A DNA stretch of 64,000 bases from Bacteroidales bacterium (GCA_015061085.1 SUXG01000001.1:62001-126000), one strand, 5' to 3'. Shown: positions 45,946-55,356, numbered from the stretch's first letter. A program made the numbers and translations. The notes: generated from the letters alone by a model not told the origin.

Positions 45946-45977
45946 TTTGAGTTTTAAGGAAAAATAATTAACTTTGC
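45946..45977 (+). promoter_or_regulatory. lysS promoter
   Basis: TTTG (45946-45949), 20 bases, TAACTTTG (45970-45977); leader about 20 bases. Confidence 0.75.
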
Positions 45978-46004
45978 GCATTAATAATAAAATACATAAC
46001 AGTT

Positions 46005-47552
46005 ATGAGTATTCATGAATTGAGCGAACAAGAAGTAGTAAGACGTAATTCACTTGCTTTATTACGCGAAAGAGGCATAGAGCCATATCCGGCAGCCGAA
46101 TATCCTGTTGACGCTCATACAGTCGAAATAAAAGAGAATTTCAGTGATGATGCAGAGCGTCGTCAAGTGTGCATAGCAGGTCGCATCATGAGCCGTCGCA
46201 TCATGGGAAAGGCTTCATTTATGGAGTTGCAAGATAGCGAAGGTCGAATCCAAGTCTATGTCAGCCGTGACGATCTTTGTCCGGGTGAAGACAAAGATAT
46301 GTATAACGTGGTGTTTAAAAAACTTCTTGACATCGGCGACTTCATCGGCGTTAAAGGTTATGTGTTCCGTACTCAAATGGGTGAAATCACAGTTCATGCA
46401 GAAGAAATAACTATTCTCAGCAAGAGTCTTCGCCCTCTTCCTATCGTTAAGATGAAAGACGGAAAGGCTTACGATGCATTCACCGACCCTGAACAACGCT
46501 ATCGTCAACGCTATGTTGACCTCGTTGTAAACCAAGGAGTGAAAGACATCTTCCTCAAACGTACAAAGATGTTTAACTCAATGCGCGAGTTCTTCAATGC
46601 TCATGGCTATGTTGAGGTAGATACTCCTATTTTGCAATCGATTGCCGGAGGTGCAGCAGCACGTCCGTTTATTACTCACCACAACACGCTTGACATCCCA
46701 TTGTATCTCCGTATCGCCAACGAGTTGTATCTCAAACGTTTGATTGTAGGTGGTTTTGAAGGAGTCTATGAGTTTTCTCGCAACTTCCGCAACGAGGGTA
46801 TGGATCGCACTCACAATCCTGAGTTTACATGTATGGAAATCTATGTGAGCTATAAGGACTACAACTGGATGATGAATTTTACAGAGCAAATGCTCGAAAA
46901 GATATGTCTCGATGTCAATGGTACTACTGAAGTGAAAGTAGGCGACAATGTCATCAGCTTCAAAGCTCCATACAAGCGTGTCACAATGGCAGAAGCCATC
47001 AAAGAATTTACAGGCTACGACATTACAGGCAAAAGCGAAGACGAATTGCGCCAAATCTGTAAGGAACTTCACATTGAAGTTGACGATTCTATGGGTAAGG
47101 GTAAACTTATCGATGAAATCTTCGGCGAAAAGTGTGAAGGCAACTACATTCAGCCGACATTCATCATCGACTATCCTATCGAAATGTCGCCACTCACCAA
47201 GCGCCATCGCAATAATCCGGAGCTTACAGAGCGCTTCGAACTTATGGTCAACGGTAAGGAACTCGCAAATGCTTACTCAGAGCTTAACGACCCTATCGAC
47301 CAATACGAACGCTTTGTTGAGCAAATGCGCTTAAGCGAAAAGGGTGATGACGAAGCGATGATTATCGACAAGGACTTCATTCGCGCACTCGAATACGGTA
47401 TGCCTCCGACATCGGGTATGGGTATCGGTATGGACCGTCTCGCAATGTTATTGACCGGTCAGACGACAATCCAAGAAGTTCTTCTTTTCCCTCAGATGCG
47501 TCCTGAAAAGGTGAAAAAAGCTGCTGAAAACGAAGAAGAGGCAGAAGAATAA
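46005..47552 (+). CDS. lysS: lysyl-tRNA synthetase, class II
   Basis: Charges tRNA-Lys. 515 residues: N-terminal anticodon-binding OB domain (about 60-160, [22 protein letters not shown]) and a class II catalytic core with RYRQRYVDL, motif 2 [18 protein letters not shown], the substrate-binding [10 protein letters not shown] and motif 3 [14 protein letters not shown] near the end. A Glu-rich tail finishes the protein. It is monocistronic, with its own consensus promoter and a perfect terminator. Confidence 0.97.
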   Translation: MSIHELSEQEVVRRNSLALLRERGIEPYPAAEYPVDAHTVEIKENFSDDAERRQVCIAGRIMSRRIMGKASFMELQDSEGRIQVYVSRDDLCPGEDKDMYNVVFKKLLDIGDFIGVKGYVFRTQMGEITVHAEEITILSKSLRPLPIVKMKDGKAYDAFTDPEQRYRQRYVDLVVNQGVKDIFLKRTKMFNSMREFFNAHGYVEVDTPILQSIAGGAAARPFITHHNTLDIPLYLRIANELYLKRLIVGGFEGVYEFSRNFRNEGMDRTHNPEFTCMEIYVSYKDYNWMMNFTEQMLEKICLDVNGTTEVKVGDNVISFKAPYKRVTMAEAIKEFTGYDITGKSEDELRQICKELHIEVDDSMGKGKLIDEIFGEKCEGNYIQPTFIIDYPIEMSPLTKRHRNNPELTERFELMVNGKELANAYSELNDPIDQYERFVEQMRLSEKGDDEAMIIDKDFIRALEYGMPPTSGMGIGMDRLAMLLTGQTTIQEVLLFPQMRPEKVKKAAENEEEAEE

Positions 47553-47589
47553 TCAGAAGCACAATAAGTCGGAAATTATCAACCATAGA

Positions 47590-47619
47590 GGCACGTTGTT
47601 GAAAAACAACGTGCCTTTT
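47590..47619 (+). terminator. terminator after lysS
   Basis: GGCACGTTGTT and AACAACGTGCC make a perfect 11-bp stem with a four-base loop, then TTTT. Confidence 0.9.
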
Positions 47620-47684
47620 CTGTAAAAGTGTTTAAAGAATTTTAGATTTAATGGGATTAAAATTGATGTAATCGATTCTAAAAT

Positions 47685-47715
47685 TTGTCATTATCGGTCA
47701 TTCTTTGTATATTTG
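47685..47715 (+). promoter_or_regulatory. distal promoter of the rluA-like operon
   Basis: TTTG (47685-47688), 19 bases, TATATTTG (47708-47715). Confidence 0.6.
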
Positions 47716-47770
47716 CGAATAAATAGCAAAGATTTACGGCATGTCGAAAAAATGCGACAAGCGGTATCAG

Positions 47771-47801
47771 TTGTTTTTGCACATGATTTGTTGTATCTTT
47801 G
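47771..47801 (+). promoter_or_regulatory. proximal promoter of the rluA-like operon
   Basis: TTG (47771-47773), 20 bases, TATCTTTG (47794-47801). It lies within an in-frame extension upstream of the chosen start and predicts a leader of only about 13 bases before the ATG at 47821. Confidence 0.6.
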
Positions 47802-47820
47802 CAAATCGAAACGTATAAAA

Positions 47821-48768
47821 ATGAGAGGAAAAGAACGACAGACCCAACGAGGCGGTTGGAAGGAAGACTATATAAAGGCCAAGCAAAACACCGGCGAAAC
47901 GGCTGTAGGTCTAATGGAGTTTATGCAAGGCATGGCAGGCGATGTCAAGCGAAATCAGTTGAAGACTTGGCTGAAGTATAATCAGGTTATGATTAATGGC
48001 ATTGTCACACGTCAATTTGATGCTCCGGTGGAACCGGGACAATGGGTTGAAATCAATTTTACGCGTCCGTTTGTGGTGTTTTCGCATCATCGCATGAGCA
48101 TAGTCTATGAAGACGATCATATTATTGTTGTCAACAAAGGATATGGCCTTTTGTCAATGGGTACCGACTCGGTGCGCAAAGACGAAACAGCATACGCTAT
48201 TCTTAAGGAATATGTCAAGAAGAAGCATCCGATGAATAAGATATTCATCATTCATCGTCTTGATCGCGACACATCGGGATTGATGATGTTTGCCAAGAGC
48301 ATGGAGGCAAAAGAAGCCATGCAGCATAATTGGAACAATATGGTGATCAGTCGCAACTATGTCGCTGTGGTCGAAGGAGTCGTTGAGCAAAAGAGCGGAG
48401 TGATACGCAGTTGGCTTAACGAGACGTCGCAATATGAAGTTTATTCCACACAAGAGGAAGGCAATGGACAGCTGGCAATCACTCGCTACAATGTGCTTGA
48501 TGCAGGTCATGGCTATTCACTTGTGGAATTTTCGTTGGATACAGGACGTAAAAATCAGATTAGAGTCCATGCTGCACAAGAGATGAAGCACCCAATCGTT
48601 GGCGATCGTAAATATGGTGCGGCATCAAGTCCTATTCATCGTTTGGCGCTACACGCTCGCACTTTGCGCTTTGCTCACCCTATTACTCGTGAAGATATGA
48701 ATTTCGAGCTTCCTATTCCTTCTCGCTTTGCCGGACTTGTAAAATACGGAACAAACAAAAATAAATAA
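47821..48768 (+). CDS. RluA-family pseudouridine synthase
   Basis: Converts specific uridines in rRNA or tRNA to pseudouridine. An S4-like RNA-binding region (about 35-90) precedes the catalytic domain with HRLDRDTSG (catalytic Asp148) and DTGRKNQIRVHAAQ. 315 residues from the ATG at 47821. An in-frame start at 47713 is rejected because a consensus promoter lies between. The next gene begins two bases after the stop. Which site it modifies cannot be told from the sequence. Confidence 0.92.
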   Translation: MRGKERQTQRGGWKEDYIKAKQNTGETAVGLMEFMQGMAGDVKRNQLKTWLKYNQVMINGIVTRQFDAPVEPGQWVEINFTRPFVVFSHHRMSIVYEDDHIIVVNKGYGLLSMGTDSVRKDETAYAILKEYVKKKHPMNKIFIIHRLDRDTSGLMMFAKSMEAKEAMQHNWNNMVISRNYVAVVEGVVEQKSGVIRSWLNETSQYEVYSTQEEGNGQLAITRYNVLDAGHGYSLVEFSLDTGRKNQIRVHAAQEMKHPIVGDRKYGAASSPIHRLALHARTLRFAHPITREDMNFELPIPSRFAGLVKYGTNKNK

Positions 48769-48769
48769 A

Positions 48770-49456
48770 ATGGATGTAAAAAACGAGGTTGATACAACGT
48801 TATCGGAATTAGACCTTAAGACAAAAGACCCTATCGGGATGATTGCTGCAATCATCTCTTGGATAGCGGCTCCGTTGATGATACCGGTTTACGGAATGAT
48901 ATTGATTTTTTCTCTATCGATAATGATGTTTACTCCTTTGGAGTCGAAATTATTGGTTGTCGGCATCGTGTTCGGTGTAAATGCGATATTGCCGGTGTTG
49001 CTTTTCTGTATGCTTAAGTTTTTTGGTATCATCGAAGACGTTGCGCTTAATAGACAGAATGAGCGAGCTATCCCTTACGTCATCATGATTATTTGCTATT
49101 TGGCGACAGCATTTTTTCTTTATACACGCCATGCACCATTCTGGGTGGTAATGTTTTTTGCCGGAGGTTCGGTTGCCGGTATTGTCAATCTTATAGTCAA
49201 CAAATGGTGGAAAATCAGTGCGCATGCGGCAGCCGCGGCAGGATTGGTGGCAATGCTTGTGCGTATGGATGCCGTAGGACTTCCTCAGACTGATGTCATC
49301 CCATGGATTGTGAGTGCAATCATTTTTGCCGGATTGTTGTGTTCAAGCAGAGTCTATCTGCGACGTCACACATTAGGGCAAGTGTTAGCAGGCTCTGCAG
49401 TGGGCTATTGCGGTGTGTATTGCTGCATGTTGGTGCAACCCGAACTTTTTATTTAG
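48770..49456 (+). CDS. PAP2-like integral membrane protein
   Basis: 228 residues with six or so membrane helices. The second half has KWWKISAHAAAAAGL and SSRVYLRRHTLGQVLAGSAVGY, reminiscent of the second and third phosphatase motifs of PAP2/lipid phosphatases (SGHA and SRxxxxxHxxxD). The first motif (KxxxxxxRP) is not evident and the final Asp is Gln, so it may be an inactive or divergent member. It is tightly linked to the rluA-like gene (one-base gap) and followed 23 bases later by purE. Confidence 0.75.
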   Translation: MDVKNEVDTTLSELDLKTKDPIGMIAAIISWIAAPLMIPVYGMILIFSLSIMMFTPLESKLLVVGIVFGVNAILPVLLFCMLKFFGIIEDVALNRQNERAIPYVIMIICYLATAFFLYTRHAPFWVVMFFAGGSVAGIVNLIVNKWWKISAHAAAAAGLVAMLVRMDAVGLPQTDVIPWIVSAIIFAGLLCSSRVYLRRHTLGQVLAGSAVGYCGVYCCMLVQPELFI

Positions 49457-49479
49457 AAACATATAAAATCACAATAGTT

Positions 49480-49986
49480 ATGAAACCTATCGTCAGTATA
49501 ATAATGGGAAGTACTTCTGACCTTCCTGTAATGGAGAAAGCAGCTGCTTTCTTCGACCAAATGGAAATACCGTTCGAAATGCTTGCTCTATCGGCACATC
49601 GCACTCCTCGCGAAGTAGAAGAGTTTGCTTCAAAAGCCAAAGATCGAGGCATTAAAGTGATAATAGCTGCTGCCGGTATGGCTGCTCACCTTGGTGGCGT
49701 AATTGCTTCATTGACATCGTTGCCTGTGATCGGAGTGCCTATCCGCTCGTCATTCGACGGTCTTGACTCGTTGCTTGCCATTGTGCAAATGCCTCCGGGT
49801 ATTCCTGTGGCTACTGTCGGGGTCAACGGTTCGTTAAACGCAGCGATCCTCGCATCTCAGATTTTGGCTACCGGCAACGATCAGATAGCATCTAAAATAG
49901 AAGCATATAAAAGCTCTTTGACCGACAAAATTGTCAAAGCAAACGAAGAGCTTGCCAAGATTGAATACAAATTCAAAACCAACTAA
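49480..49986 (+). CDS. purE: PurE, N5-carboxyaminoimidazole ribonucleotide mutase
   Basis: Purine synthesis step that moves the carboxyl of N5-CAIR to give CAIR. 168 residues with the class I signature: IMGSTSDLP, LSAHRTPREV and AAAGMAAHLGGVIAS. I chose the ATG at 49480, as the in-frame region above it overlaps the membrane-protein gene and is not PurE-like. No purK in the window. It precedes ispG by 11 bases, so they share a transcript. Confidence 0.96.
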   Translation: MKPIVSIIMGSTSDLPVMEKAAAFFDQMEIPFEMLALSAHRTPREVEEFASKAKDRGIKVIIAAAGMAAHLGGVIASLTSLPVIGVPIRSSFDGLDSLLAIVQMPPGIPVATVGVNGSLNAAILASQILATGNDQIASKIEAYKSSLTDKIVKANEELAKIEYKFKTN

Positions 49987-49997
49987 TAAATGACGAT

Positions 49998-51632
49998 ATG
50001 AGCATCTACAACTATAAGCGTCGCGAAAGTCGCGAGGTAATGGTTGGTAATGTCGGCATCGGTGGCGACAATCCGATACGCTTGCAATCGATGACCAACG
50101 TTTCAACCAATGATGTCGAATCATGTGTCAGCCAATCGATGCGTATTGCTGCGCGAGGGGGCGAAATTGTTCGTTTAACAACTCAAGGCGTGCGTGAGGC
50201 GACTGCCATCGGCGAGGTCAGGAAAGGATTGCGACAAGCCGGTTGCGACATCCCTATCGTTGCAGATGTTCACTTTAATCCTAAGGCAGCTTATGTTGCT
50301 GCTGAAAACACTGATAAGGTGCGAATTAATCCCGGAAACTTCGTCGATGTGGCGCGCACATTCCAGAAGCTTGAATTTACAGATGAGGAATATGCCGCTG
50401 AAATCGAAAAAATCCGTCAGGCATTGGTGCCTTTCCTCAGCCTTTGCAAAACCAACAAAACAGCAGTCAGACTCGGAGTAAATCATGGCTCGCTTTCTGA
50501 TCGCATAATGAGCAGATATGGCGACACTCCTGCGGGAATGGTGGAGTCGGTCATGGAGTTTTTGCGTATTTGTCGAGATGAAGATTTCAACGACATTGTA
50601 ATATCGATAAAGGCATCAAATACCGTAGTGATGGTCGAAACGGTGCGCTTGCTTGTCGCTGAAATGCAGCGTGAGGACATGGACTATCCGTTGCACCTCG
50701 GTGTGACCGAAGCCGGAGATGGCGAAGACGGTCGCATAAAAAGCGCTGTCGGCATCGGTGCGTTGCTGGCTGAAGGCATTGGCGATACGATTCGCGTATC
50801 GCTTAGCGAAGAGCCAGAAGAAGAAATCCCGGTGGCAAAATTCCTTGCCGAATATATCTCTCGCCGTAATGGACATAGCGCTATTGCTGAGCCGAAGCCT
50901 ATTGATGCTCAGTCGTTCAAAAGATCTCTCATTCCGGGGTTGGAGAGTGTTAAGCATCCGATTGTGGTGGGTCTTGACATTGGGCAAGCTCCGGATTCGT
51001 GGGTGGAATGTCGTGCTGATATGCCGATAGAAAACATCATTGATTCTCGACCGTTAATCGTCAGCTCAAATCATCAGAATTTTGTCGGCGAACTGCAAGC
51101 CTTCATGGCTAATCTGATAAATGCCGGCAAGTCAAATCCTGTCGTCATAAAGATAAGCTACAATACCGAATCTATCGAAGAACTGCAGATTATGGCTGCT
51201 GCCGATTTCGGCGCAATGCTTCTTAACGGATTTGGCTCGGGTATATGGATTGATGCGCCAAATGTTGACATGGAAGTACGCAATCGTATAGCACTCGGTA
51301 TCCTTCAGGCTGCACGCCTCAGAATTTCACGCACTGAGTATATCTCTTGTCCCGGTTGTGGAAGAACGCTTTTCGACTTGCAAACCACTATCCGACAGAT
51401 AAAAAGCGCTACAAGTCACCTCGTAGGGCTTAAAATAGGCATCATGGGATGTATTGTCAATGGCCCCGGTGAAATGGCTGATGCCGACTATGGATATGTC
51501 GGTGCGGCCGCCGGTCATGTGAGTCTATACAAAAACAAGACTTGCGTCGAAAAAAACATCCCGCAAGAAAACGCTATTGAGCGCCTTATTGCCTTGATAA
51601 AGGAAAACGGCGACTGGAAGGACCCCCAGTAA
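49998..51632 (+). CDS. ispG: IspG (GcpE), MEP-pathway 4Fe-4S enzyme
   Basis: Reduces methylerythritol cyclodiphosphate to HMBPP in isoprenoid synthesis. N-terminal TIM barrel (about 1-270; IRLQSMTN, IVADVHFNPKAAY, VRINPGN) and C-terminal reductase-like domain with cluster ligands SCPGCGRTLFD and MGCIVNGPGE. At 544 residues it is longer than the ~370-residue E. coli form because of an insert domain (about 275-430), as in plants, Chlamydiae and other Bacteroidota. The start sits 11 bases after purE. Confidence 0.96.
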   Translation: MSIYNYKRRESREVMVGNVGIGGDNPIRLQSMTNVSTNDVESCVSQSMRIAARGGEIVRLTTQGVREATAIGEVRKGLRQAGCDIPIVADVHFNPKAAYVAAENTDKVRINPGNFVDVARTFQKLEFTDEEYAAEIEKIRQALVPFLSLCKTNKTAVRLGVNHGSLSDRIMSRYGDTPAGMVESVMEFLRICRDEDFNDIVISIKASNTVVMVETVRLLVAEMQREDMDYPLHLGVTEAGDGEDGRIKSAVGIGALLAEGIGDTIRVSLSEEPEEEIPVAKFLAEYISRRNGHSAIAEPKPIDAQSFKRSLIPGLESVKHPIVVGLDIGQAPDSWVECRADMPIENIIDSRPLIVSSNHQNFVGELQAFMANLINAGKSNPVVIKISYNTESIEELQIMAAADFGAMLLNGFGSGIWIDAPNVDMEVRNRIALGILQAARLRISRTEYISCPGCGRTLFDLQTTIRQIKSATSHLVGLKIGIMGCIVNGPGEMADADYGYVGAAAGHVSLYKNKTCVEKNIPQENAIERLIALIKENGDWKDPQ

Positions 51633-51665
51633 CCGGAATTATACAATCATAAACATCAGATAATC

Positions 51666-52085
51666 ATGGAATTAAAAATTCAAAATATTGAACAGTTACC
51701 GGAAGTCGTTGGCAAATTCATCGAAACAATGGACGACCGAACAGTTTACGCCTTTCGTGGCGAAATGGGTGCTGGTAAGACCACATTCATCACCGAATTA
51801 TGTCGCCAACTCGGCGTCGATGATGCTGCAAACTCTCCATCGTTTTCTATCGTAAATGAATATCGCTCGGATACGACTGCCGAGCTCATCTACCATTTCG
51901 ACTTCTATCGCCTTGACAACATCGAAGAAGCACTCGAAATCGGTACTGAAGACTATTTCGACTCTGGAGCATTATGCCTTATCGAATGGCCTGAAAGGGT
52001 AGAGGACTTACTGCCGGGCGACACCGTTGATGTCTATATCAAAGTTGACGAAAACGATAATTCACGAATAATATCATTTGAATAA
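51666..52085 (+). CDS. tsaE: TsaE, tRNA t6A biosynthesis ATPase
   Basis: P-loop ATPase that resets the TsaBD complex in making threonylcarbamoyl-adenosine-37 of ANN-decoding tRNAs. P-loop GEMGAGKTT (32-40); NSPSFSIVNEY and HFDFYRLDN are conserved. 139 residues is normal. Its TAA stop overlaps the ATG of the next gene (TAATG), indicating translational coupling. Confidence 0.95.
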   Translation: MELKIQNIEQLPEVVGKFIETMDDRTVYAFRGEMGAGKTTFITELCRQLGVDDAANSPSFSIVNEYRSDTTAELIYHFDFYRLDNIEEALEIGTEDYFDSGALCLIEWPERVEDLLPGDTVDVYIKVDENDNSRIISFE

Positions 52086-52930
52086 TGGTAAGCATCTTGC
52101 GCCTCGAAGAAGTTGACTCTACCAATACATACGTGGCTAAAAACGTCGCAGATTTAGAGTCGGCTACGATAGTCACTACCGACCATCAGACAGCAGGTCG
52201 TGGCCAGCGTGGAAACTCATGGGAATCCGAACCGGGCATGAACCTGACATTCACAATGCTCATGCGTCCGGAGAAATTTGCGGCGATAAGACAATTCTCT
52301 TTGAGCGAGGCTGTCGCTGTCGCAATCGTCGATGTGATAGGCGAAGAACTCGAAATTTTTACCGAAATAAAATGGCCTAACGACATCTATTGGCGCGACA
52401 ATAAATTAGCAGGAATTCTCATCGAACACGCCGTAATGGGTAGCGAAATCATGCACACGATAATCGGAGTGGGGCTGAATGTCAATCAAACAAAATTCCT
52501 GAGCGACGCTCCGAATCCGATTTCATTGCGTCAGATACTGATTAATCGTGGAGAAAAAGGCGACACAATCATCGATAGAGACATTCTACTTGAAAAAATC
52601 GGAACACGCATCAAAGAAAACATCCTTCGCCTGACAGATGAAAAAGCATTGGAAAGAATACACGACAAATACATGCGACGTCTGTGGCGCAACAATCATC
52701 AGGTCTATAAATTTCGTGACGTAGAATCGGGAAGAATTTATCCCGGAATAGTCGGTGAAATAGAGACGACCGGTCATCTCTGCATCTATGAGCCCAAAGC
52801 TGGAAACATCGCTAAACGGGCTATCGCAAACGATGATACAGACTCTAACGTCACGACTCCCAATAAAATGACAGATAAAGACTGCATCTGCCATCGCTAT
52901 GCATTCAAAGAGGTGGAATGGATAATCTGA
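52085..52930 (+). CDS. birA: biotin--[acetyl-CoA-carboxylase] ligase
   Basis: Attaches biotin to carboxyl-carrier proteins via biotinyl-AMP. 281 residues. The biotin-binding loop GRGQRGNSW is near 38-46, IKWPNDIYWRDNKLAGILIE follows near 98-117, and a small SH3-like C-terminal domain is present. There is no N-terminal DNA-binding domain, so it is the monofunctional type without repressor activity. A Cys-containing tail of about 30 residues extends past the usual end. Start overlaps the tsaE stop by one base. Confidence 0.93.
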   Translation: MVSILRLEEVDSTNTYVAKNVADLESATIVTTDHQTAGRGQRGNSWESEPGMNLTFTMLMRPEKFAAIRQFSLSEAVAVAIVDVIGEELEIFTEIKWPNDIYWRDNKLAGILIEHAVMGSEIMHTIIGVGLNVNQTKFLSDAPNPISLRQILINRGEKGDTIIDRDILLEKIGTRIKENILRLTDEKALERIHDKYMRRLWRNNHQVYKFRDVESGRIYPGIVGEIETTGHLCIYEPKAGNIAKRAIANDDTDSNVTTPNKMTDKDCICHRYAFKEVEWII

Positions 52931-53041
52931 CCCCCCTTAAAAATTGCCCTACGCACTAAAAAATTCTATAGACATATTAGTTGTATTTTACAATGGATTT
53001 GAAAGTTACTTCCCAATATTCGAAAGCAAATAAATAATGTT

Positions 53042-53049
53042 TACCTTTG
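53042..53049 (+). promoter_or_regulatory. putative -7 box for the nuclease-like gene
   Basis: TACCTTTG fits TAnnTTTG and lies 30 bases before the start; no TTTG at the expected distance. Confidence 0.35.
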
Positions 53050-53079
53050 TGAAAGAAAAAACTCATAAAACCTAATGAT

Positions 53080-54066
53080 ATGGAACGTATTCTTAGTGGC
53101 GATGATATTTATTATTTGAAAGAATATCAATTAGAAAAAGATTTTGAGCAGGATGTAGTCAAAAATTACCGACATATATTCGGCAATGATACTATTTATA
53201 TTGACATCAAGAAGAAGATTGGTGATAATATTGTAACCATTCCAGATGGTTACTTGCTTGATTTCACCTTTCCCAACAACCCACGCTTATATATCATTGA
53301 GAATGAATTGAGCGTTCATGATGCCTACAAACACATCGGTACACAACTCTTGAAATTTGCCGTATCATACAAACAAAGCCGTCTAAAAATCAAACACTAT
53401 ATCCTTGATTATCTATCTAAAACGCCTAATGATATGACCTTCATTGAGAAGAAAGCGTCAGAAATGCGCTACCGTAATATTGACGCGATGCTTGAGACTA
53501 TGATTTATAGAGATACTGTAGATGCTATTGTTATTATCGACAATAGTTCGGTGGAACTTGAGAATGTTTTGAGCCATCTTTCAATGAAAATTGACATTAT
53601 AGAGTTTAGGGCATACGAGAACAGAACAGGAAATAGGATCTATAAATTTATTCCATTTAACAACGAGGTTAAGGAGTTTGTCGCATCAAGAGGAGACACA
53701 AAGAATGTTTCACCGGAAGAAATTGATACTATTGTAGTTCCTGCACAAGAAGATGGTTTTCAATCAGCTTTTATAGAGAGTAACGCGTGGTGGCAGATCC
53801 GTATATCTGTATCTATGCTTGACAAGATTAAGTATATTGCAGCCTATCGTACGGCTCCGATATCAGCAATTACCCATATTGCTGAGGTTGATCACATAGA
53901 AAAGTACAAGGATACTAATAAATATATCCTATATTTTAAGGAGCATGCAAAAGAGATTCCACATATTGAGTTAGATAAAGATAAAAAAGGCGTTGCGCCA
54001 CAAGCATCTCGCTACACTACATATGTGAGATTGATGTCAGCAACGAAATTGTCAGAGGTCTTTTAG
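53080..54066 (+). CDS. PD-(D/E)XK-like nuclease with a PUA/EVE-like C-terminal domain (undescribed)
   Basis: 328 residues, not recognised as a named protein. The N-terminal part looks like a PD-(D/E)XK fold: a Glu-bearing helix (EKDFEQDVVKNYRHIFG, 19-35), PDG with Asp56, then a strand LYIIENEL giving Glu74-x-Glu76 and a following helix with Gln89. ExE replaces ExK, as in BamHI. A second alpha/beta segment (about 145-200, DAIVIIDNSS) links to a C-terminal ~85-residue domain. That domain (WWQIRISVSMLDKIKYIAAYRTAPISAITHIAEV ... SRYTTYVRL) is split here: it starts near WWQIRISV, continues with KIKYIAAYRTAPISAITHIA and ends in SRYTTYVRL, resembling PUA/EVE-type modified-base readers. It is a single gene, more AT-rich and Lys-rich than its neighbours. 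A modification-dependent restriction enzyme is a plausible but unproven role. Confidence 0.55.
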   Translation: MERILSGDDIYYLKEYQLEKDFEQDVVKNYRHIFGNDTIYIDIKKKIGDNIVTIPDGYLLDFTFPNNPRLYIIENELSVHDAYKHIGTQLLKFAVSYKQSRLKIKHYILDYLSKTPNDMTFIEKKASEMRYRNIDAMLETMIYRDTVDAIVIIDNSSVELENVLSHLSMKIDIIEFRAYENRTGNRIYKFIPFNNEVKEFVASRGDTKNVSPEEIDTIVVPAQEDGFQSAFIESNAWWQIRISVSMLDKIKYIAAYRTAPISAITHIAEVDHIEKYKDTNKYILYFKEHAKEIPHIELDKDKKGVAPQASRYTTYVRLMSATKLSEVF

Positions 54067-54156
54067 CATATATCATTAACCAAGCAAAGGCAACACAACA
54101 ATTTTGTGCTGTCTGCATTATTATGTATAAAACAGAGAGTTTGGGGTATCGGTTAA

Positions 54157-55119
54157 TTAGAAGCCGAAGGCGATGTTATCGATGTATAGCGTAAGCCCTT
54201 CTGTGCCGATGTATGGCGTGCCACTTGCAGAACTTGCCATTACCATGACATGAGTAGGAGTGGAGTCTGCCGGATCCCAACCGATTTCCTGTACCGGCAC
54301 AAGTTTTCCTTTAGAATTACGGGCGTATGTCGCTTTATCTCCTTGGAGAAGCCCCATCCAAGACTTATAGAATGATTGCTTAGTGATGTCGCCATAGTGT
54401 ATCTTCATCTGATGACCGTTTTTCCATCCCGTAGAGTTGTAATAGCGCTCTCTGCCTGTTCCGACGCGATGTGCATAGATATTTCCCTTGGCGTCTTCCC
54501 AACGGCGTTGTAAAAAGCAATAAACCTCGGCGCAGTCACGACCATTGAGAATTTTTTGTGGGCTAAGACCGGTCGCTTTAATGCGAGTGTTGGTGTTAGG
54601 CATATCCACCTTATAGTCAAACACAAGAGCCGTAGGACGCTTCGTGTAAGGCACTCCCATCTCCATTTTCGAATACGGACCGTTTGGCGATGTGATAGGC
54701 TCATAGATGCGTCCCAAGAAGATTGTCCCTGCCACCATCACGTCCATATTGATGATGCCAAGCACCTTTACTTCCTCCATCAATGCCGACATTTTCACGC
54801 ACTTGTTGCCACCACCGCGATCGTATGGCGTCACAGTATTGGAGGCTTTCACGATGCCTGCCACCTTTGCATAAACGTTGCTTGTCGCCCATGGAGATCC
54901 ACCGAGATTAGCATACGCTTTATTGCCGGCAATCGACTGAGTAGGTCCGATTTCATAGACCGTCTTTGTCTTCCCGCCGAGCACCTTCGACTCTGTGATC
55001 GAGCGTGAGATCCATTGGCTGAAATCACTATATTTGATTTTTTCCAATCGCAAAGCATGCGTTGGAAGTATTGTTGCTGCAAGAATGATTGCAATTGTTA
55101 TATGTCTTAAAATGTTCAT
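54157..55119 (-). CDS. secreted PCMD-domain-like protein
   Basis: 320 residues: signal peptide (1-22, cleaved after THA), then a single beta-sandwich-like domain. Phrases such as YTKRPTALVFDYKVDM, GLSPQKILNGRDCAEVYCFLQ, QRRWEDAKGNIYAHRVGTG and HVMVMASSASGTPYIGTEG match my memory of the PCMD ('putative carbohydrate metabolism') family of Bacteroidota. It ends LYIDNIAFGF, as these domains usually do. It lacks a lipobox. A TAATTTTG box at 55184-55191 (minus) lies 65 bases above the start. A carbohydrate-binding role on the cell surface is inferred. Confidence 0.72.
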   Translation of the reverse strand: MNILRHITIAIILAATILPTHALRLEKIKYSDFSQWISRSITESKVLGGKTKTVYEIGPTQSIAGNKAYANLGGSPWATSNVYAKVAGIVKASNTVTPYDRGGGNKCVKMSALMEEVKVLGIINMDVMVAGTIFLGRIYEPITSPNGPYSKMEMGVPYTKRPTALVFDYKVDMPNTNTRIKATGLSPQKILNGRDCAEVYCFLQRRWEDAKGNIYAHRVGTGRERYYNSTGWKNGHQMKIHYGDITKQSFYKSWMGLLQGDKATYARNSKGKLVPVQEIGWDPADSTPTHVMVMASSASGTPYIGTEGLTLYIDNIAFGF

Positions 55120-55290
55120 GATAGAAGAATTATGGCTTGTATATTTTCTTATAAAGAAAGTGTTTTTGTTTTATTATAACATGCAAAATTACGAAAAATA
55201 TTTCATCTGAATTGGTTAGATTGGCTCAGAGTTTGTTCTAAATCGGAACAAATCGAATTATATATTATATAATTGTAATAGTTTCAGAGC

Positions 55291-55327
55291 AAAATAAAGA
55301 AGAGACCCCGTTGTTCGGAGCCCCTTC
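55291..55327 (-). terminator. terminator after the 1520-aa adhesin-like gene
   Basis: On the minus strand GAAGGGGCTCCG, a five-base loop and CGGGGTCTCTTC pair over 12 positions (several G-T), followed by TTTATTTT. Confidence 0.8.
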
Positions 55328-55356
55328 AGAAAAATTATTTATTTATGAGAAGTAGG

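Noticed and set aside
46578-47207. 209-codon minus-strand ORF within lysS
   Set aside because: Lies entirely opposite the lysyl-tRNA synthetase catalytic domain.
49303-49479. N-terminal extension of PurE
   Set aside because: Overlaps the membrane-protein gene out of frame and has no similarity to PurE; the ATG at 49480 fits the family.
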